A stretch of DNA of 32,784 nt from Fidelibacterota bacterium (GTDB lineage: Bacteria; Fidelibacterota; Marinisomatia; Marinisomatales; TCS55), in assembly GCA_022561485.1 (NCBI GenBank), contig JADFRD010000018.1, forward strand, positions 1-32,784, given 5' to 3'. Position numbers and translations under genes: made by a program. A model generated the notes under the pieces. It did no database searches. It was given only the letters and a program-made list of their open reading frames with translations, and was not told the DNA's origin. How positions within the stretch are numbered: position 1 is the stretch's first letter; each line of letters opens with the position of its first letter. Below, piece by piece: positions 1 through 8,229 of the stretch.

Positions 1-923
1 TCATTACTTTCAAATGTTTGCGCCATACCCAATATGGCTTCCACATCATTTGGATTTAGGTCCAAAGCAGTAGTAAAGTGATCTTCTGCTGCATCAAATT
101 CTTCAACTTGATTATATAAAATTCCTAGATTGAAATGTAAATCAGCTTTCGTTTTATTATCTATCGTAGCATTGATTGCACGCTCATACGTGGAAATGGA
201 TGCATCCGTATTTCCAATATCATAATATGTTTGAGCCAAGGTACGAATAGCCGAACTGTTCTTGGAATCCAATTCAACTGCTTTTTCTAAATAGGGCAGC
301 GCTTCATTTGGTTGGTCGTTTCTGTTCAGGATTTGTCCGGCAGCCAAGTTAGCATTAAAATCGTCAGGGGAAGTCCTAACCGCTTTGATGATTAATTCAG
401 CTGACTTTTCCGTCTCTCCCAGTTCAAAATAGCATGTTGATAACATGGTATAAGTCAAGCTTTCGTCCGCTTTAATATCAACAGCAGAATTAAATTCTTT
501 TATCGCATCTCTAACAGCATCGTTTTTCTCTTCATTTTCTAAATTTTTAGCGCTATTGTATGTTTGAACACCTTTATTATACATATCAGTCCAAAATTGT
601 AACCGGGACATATCTACAAATTCATCGACAGTTCTACCGTCTAATATTTTCGCTTGTGGATTGATCGCAAGTGCTTTATCAAAAGCATCATTCATTTCTG
701 CCCAGCGCTCTGACCTGCCATAAATGTGATGACCCAATTGAAAGGGGATTTCCGGGTTGTCCGGCTCCACCGCCATAGCTTTGACAAGAAATTCCTCTGC
801 TTTTTCATAATCGTTTTGCTGCAAATACAGCTTTGCGGATGTGTATTCTTCGCTGGGACAACCCAAAATAAAAAGAGCGGTAAATAAAAGTGATAAATGG
901 GTGATTCGATTCATCGGTAACAT
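1..923 (-). CDS. TPR-repeat lipoprotein, C-terminus cut by window edge
   Basis: A minus-strand frame stays open from the start codon to base 1, so at least 304 residues are present and the C-terminus lies outside the window. The N-terminus has a basic residue, a hydrophobic stretch and a lipobox LFILGC, so it is predicted to be a lipoprotein anchored in an envelope membrane. The rest is helical with tetratricopeptide repeats: clear units such as 'NEALPYLEKAVELD' and 'DAAEDHFTTALDLNPND', each with the usual small and aromatic residues. TPR proteins of this type act as protein-protein scaffolds; the partner is not visible. Two in-frame ATGs (923 and 914) follow an AAAGGA Shine-Dalgarno, at 3 and 12 nt spacing, so the exact start is uncertain. 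It follows the PfkB kinase on the same strand by 65 bp and is probably cotranscribed with it. Confidence 0.85.
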   Translation of the reverse strand, partial: MLPMNRITHLSLLFTALFILGCPSEEYTSAKLYLQQNDYEKAEEFLVKAMAVEPDNPEIPFQLGHHIYGRSERWAEMNDAFDKALAINPQAKILDGRTVDEFVDMSRLQFWTDMYNKGVQTYNSAKNLENEEKNDAVRDAIKEFNSAVDIKADESLTYTMLSTCYFELGETEKSAELIIKAVRTSPDDFNANLAAGQILNRNDQPNEALPYLEKAVELDSKNSSAIRTLAQTYYDIGNTDASISTYERAINATIDNKTKADLHFNLGILYNQVEEFDAAEDHFTTALDLNPNDVEAILGMAQTFESN

Positions 924-988
924 GATTCCTTTAATTGAAATTATTAAGGTTAAAATAGATTAGAAAATTAAGTAGAATGGGGTTCTTT

Positions 989-1879
989 TCAAAGTTCAAG
1001 AATGCTTTGCAAATAATTGATTCTGTCGGTAACATCTTCAACGGAACAGTTCAAAATCTTTTCTGCGCCAAACCCTTCGACACAAATGGATGCCAATGCA
1101 GAAGCCTGAATAATCGCTTCCACTTCGTTTCCTCCAGCGGCTAAAATTCCGGAAAATGCACCAGCGAATACATCACCGGCGCCTGTGGGATCAACAATTT
1201 TTTCTACTGGATATGCTCCAATCCGGATTGGGTCTGTCTCGCTGATAAACAATGCACCTTCGCTGCCCAGTTTAACGATGACTTTTTCTGGCCCATAATT
1301 CAACAACTCCGTTCCTGCTTTTTGAGGATCTGAGTGATTTGTCAATAATTCAGCTTCGCTTTCATTCAGTAACAAAATGTTTGTCTTTTTTAAAACGTCT
1401 TCCAGTTGTGGCCGTGTTGTATTAATCCAAAGGTTCATGGTGTCCAGTATGAAAATATCCGCTTCAGACTGATCAATAATAGAATTTTGAAGTTCAGGAT
1501 GTATATTGGCCAGCAGTACGGTCTTCACCTCTTTATTTTCCTCGCACAATAACGGCTTGAAATCTCCGAAAACACCTAAATCTGTAAATAGTGTTTCCCT
1601 GTCATCCCAATTATCTAAATAACGCCCGCCCCAACTGAAAGTAGCTCCTGGAACTTCCTGAAGATCCGATAGGTTGCTTGCAAGAGATTGATAAAGGTCT
1701 TTCCCCTCTTTCGGGAAATCTGTCCCAATAATGCCCACCACGTGGCAGGGGACATACCGATGGGCGGCAATCAATGCATAGGTTACGGAACCTCCAAGGA
1801 CATTTTCCCTCCGGTCTTCCGGTGTTTCAATGGTATCTATTGCAATAGACCCGGTGATTAATAAAGAGGATTCAATCAT
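989..1879 (-). CDS. PfkB-family carbohydrate/nucleoside kinase
   Basis: This 296-residue protein has the ribokinase/PfkB fold. The C-terminal PfkB signature DPTGAGDVFAGAF is at residues 230-242, with the catalytic-base aspartate at D236. The N-terminal glycine pair (LGGSVTYAL, residues 28-36) is the substrate-side motif. PfkB kinases move the gamma phosphate of ATP to a hydroxyl on a sugar or nucleoside. The substrate cannot be assigned here, since ribose, fructose, adenosine and others share these motifs. It starts at an ATG and shares a 93-bp divergent spacer with the metallophosphoesterase on the plus strand. The TPR lipoprotein follows it 65 bp downstream. Confidence 0.88.
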   Translation of the reverse strand: MIESSLLITGSIAIDTIETPEDRRENVLGGSVTYALIAAHRYVPCHVVGIIGTDFPKEGKDLYQSLASNLSDLQEVPGATFSWGGRYLDNWDDRETLFTDLGVFGDFKPLLCEENKEVKTVLLANIHPELQNSIIDQSEADIFILDTMNLWINTTRPQLEDVLKKTNILLLNESEAELLTNHSDPQKAGTELLNYGPEKVIVKLGSEGALFISETDPIRIGAYPVEKIVDPTGAGDVFAGAFSGILAAGGNEVEAIIQASALASICVEGFGAEKILNCSVEDVTDRINYLQSILEL

Positions 1880-1935
1880 TTTCGACCCGCAGTTTAAACG
1901 CTTTCAAACTAGATAGCCAAGAAGAACCTTCGATC

Positions 1936-1964
1936 TTGTTTTATCAAGTTGTCTAGGGTATATT
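1936..1964 (+). promoter_or_regulatory. sigma70-like promoter of the metallophosphoesterase
   Basis: TTGTTT (1936-1941) and TATATT (1959-1964) are separated by exactly 17 bp. The expected start of transcription is about 1971, only about two bases before the ATG at 1973, so the transcript would be nearly leaderless. No Shine-Dalgarno is present in front of this ATG, which agrees with that reading. Confidence 0.55.
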
Positions 1965-1972
1965 TTTTACTT

Positions 1973-2749
1973 ATGCCAGCTAAAACTTTTGCAATAATAA
2001 CGGATATTCACGCCAATGTGGCTTCATTGGAAAAAGCATTAACGTTGATTGACAATCATGATGATGTTGATCAAAAAATATGTTTGGGTGATTGTTTTGC
2101 CCTGGGTCCTTCTCCAAAGGAAACGCTGGAAATCCTTATGTCCATAGAAAATTGCATTTTTATTCGCGGCAATCATGACCGTTACCTCATTGAGCGGCTT
2201 TGGGAACAGGAACAGCCTTCACTTGAGGGAATGAACCCTGATGACCCAATTTGCCAGGCCATTGTTGCCAATGAAAAATGGACAGCTGAACAAGTGGGAG
2301 AACAGGGTGTCGTATTCGCAAAATCTATGCATATTGCCCATCGAGAAATCGTGGATTCAATCCTGGTTGAATTTACCCATGCTTGGTACCAACGCGATGA
2401 TATGCCGCCAACCATGGGAGAAGCGTTAAACTGGCGAAATCATGTACGGCATGCTCATCCGGATGTATCTCAATTTCTGTTTGTTCACGGCCACGTTCAC
2501 ATACCCCGGAATGAAACGAGTGAAAATTTGACAATCTTTTGCCAAGGGGCAACAGGCCTTTCTTTCGATATGGACACACGGGGTTCCGTTGCCTTCTTAA
2601 CCCTTGGCAACGGCGCTGTTGAATGGAATATGGTGCGTTATGATTATAACCAACAAACCACCATTGACTTACTGGAAGAACGCCAACCGCCTTTTTATAA
2701 AAATCTCCAGAATACTATTCGTTACGCTACTATTCGTAACGACGAGTAA
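1973..2749 (+). CDS. Calcineurin-like metallophosphoesterase
   Basis: This 258-residue cytosolic protein carries the metallophosphatase metal-binding blocks in order: DIH (D11, H13), GD (D40, in LGDCFALGPSP), GNHD (residues 66-69) and GHVH (173-176). The family uses a di-metal centre to hydrolyse phosphomonoesters or diesters. The layout with GD-x-FALGP-SP resembles the small stand-alone YfcE/ApaH-like phosphoesterases. The substrate is unknown. A TTG start at 1949 would add eight residues, but those bases overlap the -10 promoter element, and the ATG at 1973 places the first beta strand (KTFAIITDIHAN) at the N-terminus as in the family. The MITE-like element begins five bases after the stop codon. 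Confidence 0.88.
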   Translation: MPAKTFAIITDIHANVASLEKALTLIDNHDDVDQKICLGDCFALGPSPKETLEILMSIENCIFIRGNHDRYLIERLWEQEQPSLEGMNPDDPICQAIVANEKWTAEQVGEQGVVFAKSMHIAHREIVDSILVEFTHAWYQRDDMPPTMGEALNWRNHVRHAHPDVSQFLFVHGHVHIPRNETSENLTIFCQGATGLSFDMDTRGSVAFLTLGNGAVEWNMVRYDYNQQTTIDLLEERQPPFYKNLQNTIRYATIRNDE

Positions 2750-2754
2750 GTATT

Positions 2755-2917
2755 AGAGACCTTTGCAAAACCTATAGCACAAATTAAAAAGTCTACAATT
2801 CGTCTGCTTTTCGTTGGAAAACTTATTCATAGCTGTGCTATTAATTGCATTTCCCCGCCTTAATCAGACAAATCGTAACTCTTTTTTCTTTACAATTAAG
2901 GTTTCGCAAAGGTCTCT
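2755..2917. mobile_element. MITE-like element, 163 bp, with 19-bp terminal inverted repeats
   Basis: The left end AGAGACCTTTGCAAAACCT (2755-2773) is the inverted complement of the right end (2899-2917) at 18 of 19 positions. A 3-bp direct repeat ATT flanks the element (2752-2754 and 2918-2920) and looks like a target-site duplication. A second, inner inverted pair is ATAGCAC/GTGCTAT. There is no coding capacity for a transposase, so this is a non-autonomous element that must have been mobilised in trans. It sits between the metallophosphoesterase and the cysteine desulfurase, and its right end is 41 bp from the desulfurase start codon. Confidence 0.78.
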
Positions 2918-2958
2918 ATTATTTTTTCGTAATTTCTACGCCTAAAATTCAGTATGTA

Positions 2959-4089
2959 ATGCACTATTTTGACCATAGCGCCACCACGCCCCTGCACACT
3001 CAAGTAAAAAATCTCATGAATGAAGTGGGCGAACTCCATTTTGGCAATCCCTCAAGCGTCCACTCCTTAGGCAGAAAAGCAAGAGTCCTTATTGAAACAG
3101 CCCGGAAACAAATGGCATCTGCCATTGGCTGTGAACCGCAGGAGATTATTTTCACCAGCGGAGGGACAGAAGCCAATAATCAGGTGTTGTGGAATGTGGC
3201 ACGAAATGATAAAAAACATGTGGTGACCTCAGTGATTGAACACCCGGCTATATTGAAAACGTTAGAGCATTTATCCGATTTTGGCGTGACATATACTGCT
3301 GTCCGTGTCGATGAAAATGGTTTGGTTGATCCGCAGGATGTGGAAAATGCAATAACAGAAGAAACAGGGCTAATTTCTATTATGCTTGCAAACAATGAGG
3401 TGGGAACAATTCAGCCTATAGCGGACATATCGGCAATTGCTAAAGAGCATGGTATTATGATGCATTCTGATGCGGTTCAGGCGTTGGGTAAAATTCCTAT
3501 TAATGCTAAAGAGATTGGAGTTGATTGTATAAGTTTTTCAGCCCATAAATTTTATGGACCAAAGGGTATCGGTACATTATTCATAAAAAATGGGTTAAAA
3601 TTAAAACCGCTCATCTACGGCGGCACTCAGGAACGATCGGTGCGGGCAGGAACGGAAAATACGATTGGGATTACCGGGTTGGGACTAGCAGCGGAATTAG
3701 CTGCAAAAAATGTTGAAACATCCGCAGATCATTTTTATTCATTGACTGAAATATTCAAAGAACAGTTAAATAATATTCTCCCCGATGCTGTTTATCATGG
3801 CCATCCAAACCATCGTCTTCCCGGGTTGATTAGTGTTTCTTTCCCCAATTACAGGAATGATTTGCTTATGGCTCATTTGGATCGCAGGGGGATCGCAGTC
3901 TCCAGCGGTTCGGCCTGTTCATCCGGCGACGTTAAGCCGTCTAAAATATTATCTGCCATGAATGTGGATGATCATTTAAATATTTGCACGTTGAGAATCA
4001 GTTTTGGATTGGGAAACACTCTCGAAGAAGTGACCATACTCACTAAAGCCATCCACTCTTCCCTGGAACAAATTCGTTCCGCCGCCTGA
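2959..4089 (+). CDS. Cysteine desulfurase (NifS/IscS/YrvO family)
   Basis: This 376-residue, class-V aminotransferase-fold enzyme is PLP dependent. The PLP lysine is K197 in SFSAHKFYGPKG. The catalytic persulfide cysteine is C320 in SSGSACSSGD. The FGNPSSVHSLGR block near residues 28-39 and SGGTEANN are also typical. It takes sulfur from L-cysteine and hands it on as a persulfide. The stop codon is one base from the mnmA start, the same gene pairing as Bacillus subtilis yrvO-mnmA, so its main acceptor is probably MnmA. Fe-S cluster assembly could be a second role, as no other isc/suf genes are in the window. An open frame upstream to 2845 runs through the MITE-like element; the ATG at 2959 gives the family N-terminus (YFDHSATTP), so it was preferred despite no clear Shine-Dalgarno. 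Confidence 0.93.
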   Translation: MHYFDHSATTPLHTQVKNLMNEVGELHFGNPSSVHSLGRKARVLIETARKQMASAIGCEPQEIIFTSGGTEANNQVLWNVARNDKKHVVTSVIEHPAILKTLEHLSDFGVTYTAVRVDENGLVDPQDVENAITEETGLISIMLANNEVGTIQPIADISAIAKEHGIMMHSDAVQALGKIPINAKEIGVDCISFSAHKFYGPKGIGTLFIKNGLKLKPLIYGGTQERSVRAGTENTIGITGLGLAAELAAKNVETSADHFYSLTEIFKEQLNNILPDAVYHGHPNHRLPGLISVSFPNYRNDLLMAHLDRRGIAVSSGSACSSGDVKPSKILSAMNVDDHLNICTLRISFGLGNTLEEVTILTKAIHSSLEQIRSAA

Positions 4090-4090
4090 C

Positions 4091-5164
4091 ATGTCTGAAA
4101 AAATTGTCGTTGGTATGAGCGGCGGCGTGGACAGCGCTGTATCTGCTCTTCTATTAAAAGAAAAAGGATTTGACGTTGAATGTGTCTTTATGAAAAACTG
4201 GGAAGAAGACAGCGAATACTGCACCACCGAACAGGATTATAAAGATGCCCTTTTGGCAAGTGAGCATCTGGATTTACCGTTGCGCACTGTTAATTTTACA
4301 CAGGAATACAAAGATCGGGTTTTCAACCTTTTTCTTAAAGAATATACTGCCGGAAGAACACCGAACCCGGATACACTATGTAATAAGGAAATCAAGTTTA
4401 AGGCTTTTCTTGAATATGCTTTGGCTTTAGGAGCAGACCGTATTGCAACGGGACATTATGCCAAAATTGAAAGAACCAACGGATCAGTTAAGTTGCTAAA
4501 AGGAGCAGATAAAAATAAGGATCAAAGTTATTTTCTTTATATGTTAAATAAGCAACAACTGGAAAAAACCATTTTCCCCTTAGGCGATATAACCAAAAAA
4601 GACGTCCGGAATATTGCGAAAGAAAGAGGATTACCCAACTGCAACCGAAAAGACAGTACCGGTGTGTGTTTTATCGGAGAACGTGACTTCACAGAATTTC
4701 TACATCAATATTTTAAATCAGACCCCGGGGATATGATAACAGACGATGGTAATGTTGTTGGCCGGCATGACGGATTAACGTTTTATACATTGGGTCAACG
4801 CCAAGGATTAGGAATCGGCGGCGGATATGGATTTAAAGAAGAACCATGGTATGTTGTCAATAAAGACATTGAAAAAAATATACTGATTGTTGCCCAGGGT
4901 CATGATCATCCGGCTCTGTTTCATAAAAATTTGGTCGTAAACGACTTGCATTGGGTCAGTGGGAAATGCCCTGAAAAAACTGACCTGTTTGCAAAAATCC
5001 GCTACAGGCAGCGTGATAAAAAGTGCACCATTATTGAATGCAAAGAAAATGAATTAATCGTTGAATTTGAAGAACCCCAATTCGCTGTTACGCCGGGCCA
5101 GGCAACTGTGTTTTATGATGGGGATATTTGTTTAGGCGGCGGCACAATAAAATCACGGAACTAA
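4091..5164 (+). CDS. mnmA: tRNA-specific 2-thiouridylase MnmA
   Basis: At 357 residues this is full length for MnmA. It shows the PP-loop ATP-binding motif SGGVDS (residues 10-15), the first catalytic cysteine C97 in NPDTLCNKEIKF and the second C193 in STGVCFIGER. The ATGHYA block follows, and the C-terminal part is the beta-barrel domain (TPGQATVFYDG). It adenylates U34 of the wobble position in tRNA-Lys, tRNA-Glu and tRNA-Gln and inserts sulfur to make s2U34. It lies one base after the cysteine desulfurase stop, so the sulfur donor and user are translationally coupled. One natural substrate, tRNA-Lys(TTT), is also encoded in this window. Confidence 0.96.
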   Translation: MSEKIVVGMSGGVDSAVSALLLKEKGFDVECVFMKNWEEDSEYCTTEQDYKDALLASEHLDLPLRTVNFTQEYKDRVFNLFLKEYTAGRTPNPDTLCNKEIKFKAFLEYALALGADRIATGHYAKIERTNGSVKLLKGADKNKDQSYFLYMLNKQQLEKTIFPLGDITKKDVRNIAKERGLPNCNRKDSTGVCFIGERDFTEFLHQYFKSDPGDMITDDGNVVGRHDGLTFYTLGQRQGLGIGGGYGFKEEPWYVVNKDIEKNILIVAQGHDHPALFHKNLVVNDLHWVSGKCPEKTDLFAKIRYRQRDKKCTIIECKENELIVEFEEPQFAVTPGQATVFYDGDICLGGGTIKSRN

Positions 5165-5213
5165 TTTTTAATTGGGGATTGCAACAAGGGTCAATTAAAG
5201 CGAAATTATTGCT

Positions 5214-5669
5214 ATGAAAAAACACTTACATAATACCAATTGCTTAGTATTTATACTGCTCTTGGCAATGACGATTCCGGTGTTTGGACAGTTTAGAAGC
5301 GATGTCCCGCTGACAAATATCCGTGAGTCCATTGCCGGGAGGACGGAATTTGCTTCATTATTCGACCCAAACCGATACCAAATGAATCATAGTTTTTCTA
5401 TGTCCTTTTTATCCATGGGTGGCTCGCCCGTTAGTATAGGCGCTTATACAAATTCTTTTTCGTTTGCCATTTCACCCAATATGATTCTGAATACTCAGGT
5501 CAGTTTAGTCCAGCCTTCAATGGGGGGAATAAATAATCCGGGGCAAGTATTTTATAATGTTGGACTGGATTATAAGGTGTCCGAACATAGTGTTTTCAGT
5601 TTTAAAATCAATAATTATCCCACATATTATCAAAGACCAAACCAATACTTGCACTTAAGAGGATATTAA
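5214..5669 (+). CDS. Small exported protein, probable outer-membrane beta-strand protein
   Basis: This 151-residue protein is not recognised from a named family. It has a clear Sec signal peptide (KK, then a hydrophobic stretch ending VFGQ at about residue 26). The mature part alternates hydrophobic and polar residues in strand-like runs (YTNSFSFAISPNMIL, NTQVSLVQ, SVFSFKINNYP), as in small outer-membrane barrels. It starts 49 bp after mnmA and ends three bases before the TTG start of the next gene. It therefore belongs to the same operon, though nothing ties it to tRNA thiolation. Confidence 0.7.
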   Translation: MKKHLHNTNCLVFILLLAMTIPVFGQFRSDVPLTNIRESIAGRTEFASLFDPNRYQMNHSFSMSFLSMGGSPVSIGAYTNSFSFAISPNMILNTQVSLVQPSMGGINNPGQVFYNVGLDYKVSEHSVFSFKINNYPTYYQRPNQYLHLRGY

Positions 5670-5672
5670 TTC

Positions 5673-6242
5673 TTGGTAAAAATAAAACGTCGTAAAAAGA
5701 ACAATCTCCTATTTAATTCTCGCACCAACAGACCTAAGAAGCGTAAGGACATTCAGGGAACAATTATCAATTCAGCAATTGTGATTTTATCATTGCTACT
5801 TGTAGCTTTTATATTTTCCTTCTCAAATCGACAATTCCATAATGGTATTCCAATCGAAGTAACATTTCCAGCAATTCAAGATACCCCTAAACTGGCTGTC
5901 GAGATTTATGAACAAAATCCAATTCTGGATATTGAAGTAGAAGTTTTAAACGGCTGCGGAATCCCAGGCATGGCGGGTAAAGTTTCTGATTTCTTAAGAT
6001 CCAAACAATTGGATGTGGTTCGGTCAGAAAATGCTGATCATTATAATTATGATCAAACATTAATCATTTTAAGAAATGAAAATTTTGATGGTCTTAAGAA
6101 AATTGCAGCTCTTTTCGCAATGGACGAAAAAAAGGATCCTCGTGTGAAACATTTGCCGAATGATCAATTAAATATCGATATTACTGTCATACTGGGAAAA
6201 GACATCTCGCAAATAAAACCAATCGTCGAATTTATTCAATAA
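5673..6242 (+). CDS. Membrane-anchored LytR_C-domain protein
   Basis: This 189-residue protein has a very basic N-terminal tail (KIKRRKKNN, RPKKRK), one transmembrane helix at about residues 31-50, and an exported domain. Residues about 88-175 fit the LytR cell-envelope C-terminal domain (LytR_C; VEVLNGCGIPGMAGKVSDFL, then a DQTLIIL strand). That domain is found in LytR-CpsA-Psr proteins and alone in short membrane proteins; here the LCP catalytic domain is absent, so a cell-wall role is only suggested. Start: TTG at 5673, supported by AAGAGGA at 5657-5663 with 9-nt spacing and by the lack of a nearby ATG. It overlaps neither neighbour but is within three bases of both. Confidence 0.78.
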   Translation: MVKIKRRKKNNLLFNSRTNRPKKRKDIQGTIINSAIVILSLLLVAFIFSFSNRQFHNGIPIEVTFPAIQDTPKLAVEIYEQNPILDIEVEVLNGCGIPGMAGKVSDFLRSKQLDVVRSENADHYNYDQTLIILRNENFDGLKKIAALFAMDEKKDPRVKHLPNDQLNIDITVILGKDISQIKPIVEFIQ

Positions 6243-6244
6243 CA

Positions 6245-6637
6245 TTGTCTTCCCCTTCTTCTTTGACTGATGAAGCGAGTATTCTTTCTGAAGTTATTGC
6301 CAAGTTGGCATTAGAAAAAACGGCTGAAAATGTCATTTCTCTGGATATTAGAGGAATTACCAGTCTAACAGATTTTTTCATTATTTGTTCAGCCGATACC
6401 GATATACAAGTAAAGGCCATTTCCGATAATATCCGTAAAGGCACAGAACACAAGCCCTGGAGAGTTGAAGGATATGAACAGTTAAATTGGGTATTATTGG
6501 ATTATGTTGATGTGGTTGTTCATATTTTCAAAACGAGAGAACGTGATTATTATAATCTGGAGAGTCTTTGGGCGGATGCTCCATTAACCGAATATAAAGA
6601 TGAACCTGAAAACACATCTTCAAACAAAACTGTCTGA
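6245..6637 (+). CDS. rsfS: Ribosomal silencing factor RsfS
   Basis: This 130-residue protein matches the RsfS/Iojap family along its length. Diagnostic blocks are 'DIRGITSLTDFFIICSADTD', then KPWRVEGYEQLNWVLLDYVDVVVHIF, then ERDYYNLESLWADA. RsfS binds ribosomal protein uL14 on the free 50S subunit and blocks joining to 30S, which lowers translation during starvation. The only reasonable starts are TTG codons (6245, or 6263); 6245 is used because it is two bases after the preceding stop. The 3' end overlaps argS by 38 bp. An operon of a LytR_C-domain gene and rsfS is a common bacterial arrangement. Confidence 0.93.
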   Translation: MSSPSSLTDEASILSEVIAKLALEKTAENVISLDIRGITSLTDFFIICSADTDIQVKAISDNIRKGTEHKPWRVEGYEQLNWVLLDYVDVVVHIFKTRERDYYNLESLWADAPLTEYKDEPENTSSNKTV

Positions 6638-8228
6638 AGCAGCTAAATTAGCTGATCTCTCCCCTGATTTCATCCCGATAACTTCTTCAAAAGATGAGCA
6701 ACATGGAGACTTATCCTCCAGCGTTGCTTTATCGCTGGCAAAAATGGCACAAAAGCCGCCCATGGAAATTGCCGAAAAAATTATTGGGTATTTTGATAAA
6801 AACGATGAATTCATCGCTGATGTTTTTACTTCACCCCCGGGTTTTATAAACTTCAAGATACACCCTTCCTATTATCAATCTCTGGTCACAGAAATCCTAG
6901 AGTCAGATGACTCATTTGGAAAAACGGATATTGGAGTCGGGAAAACAGCGAATGTTGAATTTGTTAGTGCAAACCCCACTGGGCCTTTAACAGTAGGGCA
7001 CGGACGACAGGCGGTACTGGGTGATATAGTCGCAAATATTTTAGAGTGGCATGGCTTTGTTGTCACCCGGGAATACTATTTTAATAATGCCGGACGTCAA
7101 ATGCGCCTGTTGGCCGAATCCGTGGAAGCACGATATCGGGAATTAACAGATGGAATCGTAGATTTTCCTGAAGATGGTTACCAAGGCAATTATATCAAAG
7201 AAATAGCTTCAGACATTTTAAAGGAGCATGGGAAAGATCTTGAGAATGGAGATGAGCTTTTTCGTAAGACTGCCGAAGAAGTTATTTTTAATGATATTAA
7301 ATCTTCGTTAAAATATTTGGGTGTCATCCATGATCAATTCTCAAATGAAAAAACATTTTATGAGACTGGCGCAATTGATAAAACAATATCTGACTTAAAA
7401 GAAAAAGATCTCATATATGAAGCTGATGGCGCCACATGGTTTAAAACCACATCTTTGGGAATGGATCAGGATCGTGTATTAATTAAAAGCACAGGCGAGC
7501 CCACGTACCGTCTTCCGGATATTGCATATCATATTAATAAAGTGGAGCGGGGATTTGATTTCATTATAGATATTTTTGGCTCTGATCATGTGGATACATA
7601 CCCGGATGTATTAGCTGCTGTAGGTGCACTTGGCTATAAAACAGATCATTTTAAAGTACTCATTCATCAATTTGTCACATTATTAAAAGACGGTCAAAAA
7701 GTTAAAATGTCTACCAGAAAAGCTAATTTTGTGACACTGAAAGAATTAATAGATGATGTTGGAGTTGATGTGGTTCGCTATTTCTTTATTATGCGCAGTA
7801 TGAACTCTCATCTCAATTTTGATTTGGATCTGGCAACGGATCAGTCCGAGAAAAACCCTGTGTTTTATTTACAATACGCCCATGCGAGGATTTGCAATAT
7901 TATAAAGCATGGTGAACATCTTGGCGTAGACACTAAAGCAAATTTTGATGCATCATTACTTAATCATAAAGCAGAGTTAGAATTATTGAAAACAACCGGC
8001 CAATTCACTGATATAATGGAAATTGCTTATACAACCCTGGAACCCCAGGGTATAACTAATTATTTACAGGACTTGGCAACAAAGTTTCACAAATTCTATG
8101 GCGAGTGTAGAGTCATAACAGACGATCAAAAACTGACATCAGCGAGGATAGCTCTTATAAATACTGTAAAAGTTATTTTATCAAATGGATTAAAGGTGCT
8201 TGGAATTTCTGCACCAGAGCGAATGTAA
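6600..8228 (+). CDS. argS: Arginyl-tRNA synthetase
   Basis: This class I synthetase charges tRNA-Arg with arginine using ATP. The 542-residue length is normal for ArgRS. The N-terminal additional domain is followed by 'FVSANPTGPLTVGHGRQAV' with the HIGH-equivalent VGHG around H134. The KMSKS-equivalent is KMSTR at 369-373. The C-terminal part, from about residue 420, is the DALR anticodon-binding domain (FYLQYAHARI). The first 38 bases overlap rsfS in another frame, which suggests translational coupling. The gene ends one base before the ATG of the MarC-family gene. Confidence 0.96.
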   Translation: MNLKTHLQTKLSEAAKLADLSPDFIPITSSKDEQHGDLSSSVALSLAKMAQKPPMEIAEKIIGYFDKNDEFIADVFTSPPGFINFKIHPSYYQSLVTEILESDDSFGKTDIGVGKTANVEFVSANPTGPLTVGHGRQAVLGDIVANILEWHGFVVTREYYFNNAGRQMRLLAESVEARYRELTDGIVDFPEDGYQGNYIKEIASDILKEHGKDLENGDELFRKTAEEVIFNDIKSSLKYLGVIHDQFSNEKTFYETGAIDKTISDLKEKDLIYEADGATWFKTTSLGMDQDRVLIKSTGEPTYRLPDIAYHINKVERGFDFIIDIFGSDHVDTYPDVLAAVGALGYKTDHFKVLIHQFVTLLKDGQKVKMSTRKANFVTLKELIDDVGVDVVRYFFIMRSMNSHLNFDLDLATDQSEKNPVFYLQYAHARICNIIKHGEHLGVDTKANFDASLLNHKAELELLKTTGQFTDIMEIAYTTLEPQGITNYLQDLATKFHKFYGECRVITDDQKLTSARIALINTVKVILSNGLKVLGISAPERM

Positions 8229-8229
8229 T

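Noticed and set aside
2241..2579. Several short open frames across the metallophosphoesterase gene
   Set aside because: They are alternate-frame shadows without motifs or ribosome-binding sites.
2845..2958. 38-residue N-terminal extension of the cysteine desulfurase
   Set aside because: The extension lies mostly in the MITE-like element; family proteins begin at the YFDHSATTP strand.
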